A DNA stretch of 9,721 nucleotides from Bacteroidales bacterium. Lineage in GTDB: Bacteria; Bacteroidota; Bacteroidia; Bacteroidales; VadinHA17. Below the pieces are notes generated by a model. That model was not told where the DNA came from. It saw only the letters and a list, made by a program, of their open reading frames with translations, and made no database searches. The DNA lies in contig CP070687.1 in NCBI GenBank assembly GCA_020353115.1, positions 1,885,597 through 1,895,317 of the forward strand. The letters run 5' to 3'. Positions 7,365 through 9,721 of the stretch are shown here, in pieces. The translations under genes and the position numbers were made by a program. Positions within the stretch are counted from its first letter, which is position 1, and each line of letters starts with the position of its first letter.

Positions 7365-7673
7365 ATGAGAATTAATTGTATGCTTGTTTTGCTTATCCCG
7401 GGAATTATTTTCATGGTGGTTAGTTGTACAGCCGGACCGAACCCAGTCATGGATACACTCTCCGCGGAGGGCCAGACTGCAGGATTTTTATCCGGACTAT
7501 GGCATGGGATTATAGCTCCCGTTACCTTTTTTATCTCTCTCTTTACAGATAATATCAGCCTCTACGAAGTACACAATAATGGAGGCTGGTATGACTTCGG
7601 CTTTGTCCTGGGTGCAGGAATTCTTTTTGGAGGCAGCAGCCGTGCAACAAAAAGGAAATACAAATCCGGTTAA
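7365..7673 (+). CDS. Small predicted lipoprotein of unknown function (GGWYDFGF-type)
   Basis: The product has 102 residues. An N-terminal hydrophobic segment (6-20) ends in the lipobox V18-V-S-C21, so the mature protein would begin at C21 and be lipid-anchored. The mature part has a hydrophobic segment around 44-61 (GLWHGIIAPVTFFISLF) and another around 75-89 (DFGFVLGAGILFGG), separated by a polar turn containing YEVHNNGGWYDFGF. A basic tail (RATKRKYK) ends the protein. I have a general impression that small proteins with this WHGIIAP...NNGGWYDFGF pattern recur in diverse bacteria without an assigned function, but I cannot confirm it. An alternative start at M6 (7380) would also fit a signal peptide. 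The upstream sequence is A/T-rich with no Shine-Dalgarno and no clear plus-strand TAnnTTTG. The gene is divergent from the cold-shock gene (88 bases apart). The coding call is well supported by the ordered lipobox and paired hydrophobic segments. Confidence 0.75.
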   Translation: MRINCMLVLLIPGIIFMVVSCTAGPNPVMDTLSAEGQTAGFLSGLWHGIIAPVTFFISLFTDNISLYEVHNNGGWYDFGFVLGAGILFGGSSRATKRKYKSG

Positions 7674-7855
7674 GGGAAGCTCATTATCCGTACTGTTCTG
7701 TCGTATGTGAAGAATCTTCAGAACCAATGCAGCCGTTTAACAAATGAAAGAATCCCGGTAATAAAATAAATCCGCAGGTAATGTTGAAAAAAAGTGGTAA
7801 TCCCGTTTTTCTGACCGGTACAATTAAAAGTGGAAATTCCGGCTACACCAAAGGT

Positions 7856-8791
7856 ATGAATATCCATTATTCCGGCAGGTATACGTTCATCCTGATCTTC
7901 CTGTTATCCATCCTGACCTCATGTAAAGAAGCAGACGAGTATTTTAAAGATCCTGAAACAGAGCCTGTTATTCATGCAATCAAAGCTGCTACCGCCATCG
8001 GTTATTCCGCATCAGCGGCTATGGCAGTTATGACGGGAGAGCAATTGCCTGGTGTTTATGCAACAAAAAGCTGTTCGAGTTTTCCGTGCGCATCACTGGT
8101 TTATATTAGTATCAATTCAGGTAATTATTTCCCATATTCGGATGACCGCAACGGACAGATCATTATTGCAGGACTCTGGCCCTCCGCTGAAGAGGCTATA
8201 CTGACCATGTTTATTTACGATCTGGATATAAGCACACCGGGATTCACCCTGAAGAATGTCCGGACATTCCCCGTCACACGCAAAGACGGAGAGCTCATGG
8301 CAGTATTTGCAGGAATGGATATTAATATCGGGCCAAATCCGCTGCTGCCTCTTGAACTCGTTCTGACGGAGGGAGAGATCAATTTTGAATTATCAAGGCT
8401 GGAAACCGAAACACCGGAAGATATCTATGTTGCTGTCGATCAACATGCCTACATTATTGAAATCGATCAAAAAGATACACCGGCTAATCTGCTTGACGAT
8501 GTCTATACCATAACCGGAGGAGGCCAGCTAATAGAGGTCGTTGATGACCGGGCAGGAATTATACAACAAGCCCTGATGGCCGTTGAAATGAACCCGGACT
8601 GCCTGTTTAATCCCCGTAACGGGTATGCATTAATAAAGACAACCGGTACAGGAGATAACACCCTGCCTGAACTCGGGACTGCCATTCTTGAATTTCATAC
8701 TGCCTGTGACGGGACAGCCGATATAACTGTTGCTACCGGTGTTTACATCCGGTCGAACGGGAAGTCGATTCCCCTGGGTCTGATGGAGTAA
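7856..8791 (+). CDS. Uncharacterised lipoprotein with four conserved-looking cysteines
   Basis: The open frame begins at 7781, but the ATG at 7856 is preferred. It puts a clean lipoprotein signal at the N-terminus (MNIHYSGRYTFILIFLLSI, then lipobox L-T-S-C23), whereas the longer form would put 25 polar residues before it. The product has 311 residues with an acidic, mostly beta-like mature part, consistent with a periplasmic or outer-membrane-anchored protein. Mature cysteines are C73 and C78 (CSSFPC), C249 (NPDCLFNP) and C284 (FHTACDGTAD), enough for two disulfides. The C-terminal part reads NPxxG, then FHTACDGTADITVATGVY. I do not recognise a named domain, enzyme motif or catalytic triad. 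It lies 182 bases after the small lipoprotein on the same strand, possibly in one transcript, though no shared signal supports that. Nothing in the neighbourhood indicates its role. Confidence 0.8.
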   Translation: MNIHYSGRYTFILIFLLSILTSCKEADEYFKDPETEPVIHAIKAATAIGYSASAAMAVMTGEQLPGVYATKSCSSFPCASLVYISINSGNYFPYSDDRNGQIIIAGLWPSAEEAILTMFIYDLDISTPGFTLKNVRTFPVTRKDGELMAVFAGMDINIGPNPLLPLELVLTEGEINFELSRLETETPEDIYVAVDQHAYIIEIDQKDTPANLLDDVYTITGGGQLIEVVDDRAGIIQQALMAVEMNPDCLFNPRNGYALIKTTGTGDNTLPELGTAILEFHTACDGTADITVATGVYIRSNGKSIPLGLME

Positions 8792-9018
8792 TAGAATCAG
8801 GTTATTGCAGACAAAGGAACCATCGTCTCCATGAAATAACGGATACAGTATACGAAGTTCCTGGTTGAATGACTATTCCCCGGTAAATAACTGATTCGGT
8901 AAAGAAAGCCATGGAGTCAGGATCTGTATATGCAAACTTCTAACGAAGATGCATTTAAATAGAACAGGCACCGGGATCAGAATGAGTCTTTTTATGAAGG
9001 TCGGTCATAGCCCGGGAT
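8792..9018. other. Gap between the lipoprotein gene and the hemolysin III-like gene, nothing recognised
   Basis: This 227-base stretch between two convergent genes has no hairpin followed by a T-run on either strand, no repeat and no coding segment with family resemblance. AGGAAC near 8815 and GTTCCT near 8860 could pair, but the loop is about 40 bases. Short open frames here overlap the hemolysin III-like gene antisense. Confidence 0.5.
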
Positions 9019-9684
9019 CTAAACCTGAATCGGTAGAATATAGAAATAGATGGCGAAAAAGTGGGAAATGCTACCTGCTATTACAAAAATGTGCCAGATC
9101 AGGTGATGGAAGCGAAATTTGGCCAGCCTGAAAAACAATATTCCCAGAGAATAACACAAACCTCCGATCAGTATCCATATGAATCCCATAAGTGATATTG
9201 CCTTTAATACCTGAACAATAGCAATAACTACGATCCATCCCATTATTACATAGGTTAGTATGAAGAATAGGCTGATCCCTGATTCAAACTTGTCGGGCTT
9301 TATAATCCTGATTGCGGTACCGGTCACCGCGAGGCTCCATTCAATCCCAAAAATTACCCAGCCAAATGCCCCATGGAGTGCAACCAAGGTTAACGGTGTG
9401 TAGGTTCCGACAATCAACATAAAAATGGCAATCTGGTCGAAATTGAAAAAGAAATCCTTAACCCTCCCGGGTTTTAACCAATGATTTAATGTGGAAGAAA
9501 CATAGAGAATTATCATGGTTGTTCCGAAAACCGCCGAACTTACAACATGCCAGGCCGATCCTTTAATTGCAGAAAAGACAACCATAAGGACCAGGCCTGC
9601 TGTAGCCAGTAATGCTCCGGTGAGGTGTGAAATTGCATTGGCCAACTCCTCCCGGTACGAAAACCGCACTGTGAAAGTCTTCAT
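9019..9684 (-). CDS. Hemolysin III / PAQR family seven-helix membrane protein (YqfA/TrhA-like)
   Basis: The product has 221 residues, the usual size for the family, with about seven hydrophobic segments (roughly 20-40, 47-66, 84-104, 107-126, 138-160, 165-185, 196-216). It is therefore an inner-membrane protein. Family motifs are present: S64-x3-H68 (SSTLNHW), D83 followed by IAIFMLIVGTYTP, and the C-terminal H194-x3-H198 with H208 (HHLIWHIFVIAGSISHFFAI). In PAQR receptors the equivalent serine, aspartate and histidines build a zinc-dependent, hydrolase-like site. Position 84 is Gln where most relatives have His next to the Asp. Bacterial members are named for hemolysis but are generally linked to membrane-lipid homeostasis; the true role is not fixed. 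The ATG at 9684 matches the usual family start, and GGAG lies one base upstream (too close to be a good Shine-Dalgarno). A TTG at 9708 would add eight residues and is less likely. No terminator was found after the TAG at 9019. Confidence 0.9.
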   Translation of the reverse strand: MKTFTVRFSYREELANAISHLTGALLATAGLVLMVVFSAIKGSAWHVVSSAVFGTTMIILYVSSTLNHWLKPGRVKDFFFNFDQIAIFMLIVGTYTPLTLVALHGAFGWVIFGIEWSLAVTGTAIRIIKPDKFESGISLFFILTYVIMGWIVVIAIVQVLKAISLMGFIWILIGGLCYSLGILFFRLAKFRFHHLIWHIFVIAGSISHFFAIYFYILPIQV

Positions 9685-9721
9685 TCTCCGGATAGTAAAC
9701 GGTAACAATGCACTAATATAA

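Noticed and set aside
7708..7720. Inverted repeat TGAAGA-A-TCTTCA between the two lipoprotein genes
   Set aside because: A single short palindrome with a one-base centre; no second copy or nearby promoter element to support an operator.
7781..7855. Upstream start of the large lipoprotein, adding 25 residues
   Set aside because: It would place a polar segment before a perfect lipoprotein signal; the ATG at 7856 gives a standard signal peptide.
8949..9131. 60-residue plus-strand open frame before the hemolysin III-like gene
   Set aside because: Its second half is antisense to the conserved C-terminal helices of that gene, and the composition is not protein-like.

Overview
The window looks like chromosomal DNA from an anaerobic or facultatively anaerobic member of the Bacteroidota. 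The evidence is indirect. Coding starts mostly lack Shine-Dalgarno sequences and have AT-rich leaders. Two copies of the Bacteroidota-type -7 element (TAnnTTTG) lie upstream of a short cold-shock gene. Several exported proteins carry classical lipoboxes. The largest gene encodes an oxygen-sensitive type of iron-sulfur protein of the acyl-CoA dehydratase activase group. No tRNA, rRNA, CRISPR array, insertion sequence or phage gene was seen.

Layout, left to right. (1) The C-terminal part of an M81/MlrC-type metallopeptidase is cut by the window edge. Seven bases later comes a secreted class C beta-lactamase-like serine hydrolase with a C-terminal helical/TPR extension; the two are almost certainly one transcript. 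(2) After a 57-base gap there is a 1398-residue fusion protein with two tandem ATPase (ASKHA) activator domains, a cysteine cluster, a DUF2229-type domain and an HgdB-like reductase/dehydratase region. (3) A convergent cold-shock gene (minus strand) has its own rho-independent terminator and two candidate promoters. (4) Divergent from it is a small predicted lipoprotein of an uncharacterised type, then a larger uncharacterised lipoprotein with four further cysteines. (5) At the right edge, on the minus strand, is a seven-helix hemolysin III/PAQR-like membrane protein.

How the genes relate. The left pair plausibly acts on peptides or peptide-like amides, one hydrolase cytoplasmic and one exported. 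The big fusion protein stands alone: no dehydratase subunit, CoA-transferase or beta-oxidation gene is next to it, so its substrate cannot be read from context. The remaining genes are single-gene units of housekeeping or unknown function. The most interesting object is the fusion protein. It contains both halves of what is normally a homodimeric ATP-driven electron activator, with complementary differences in the two nucleotide-binding sites, joined to its likely electron acceptor.
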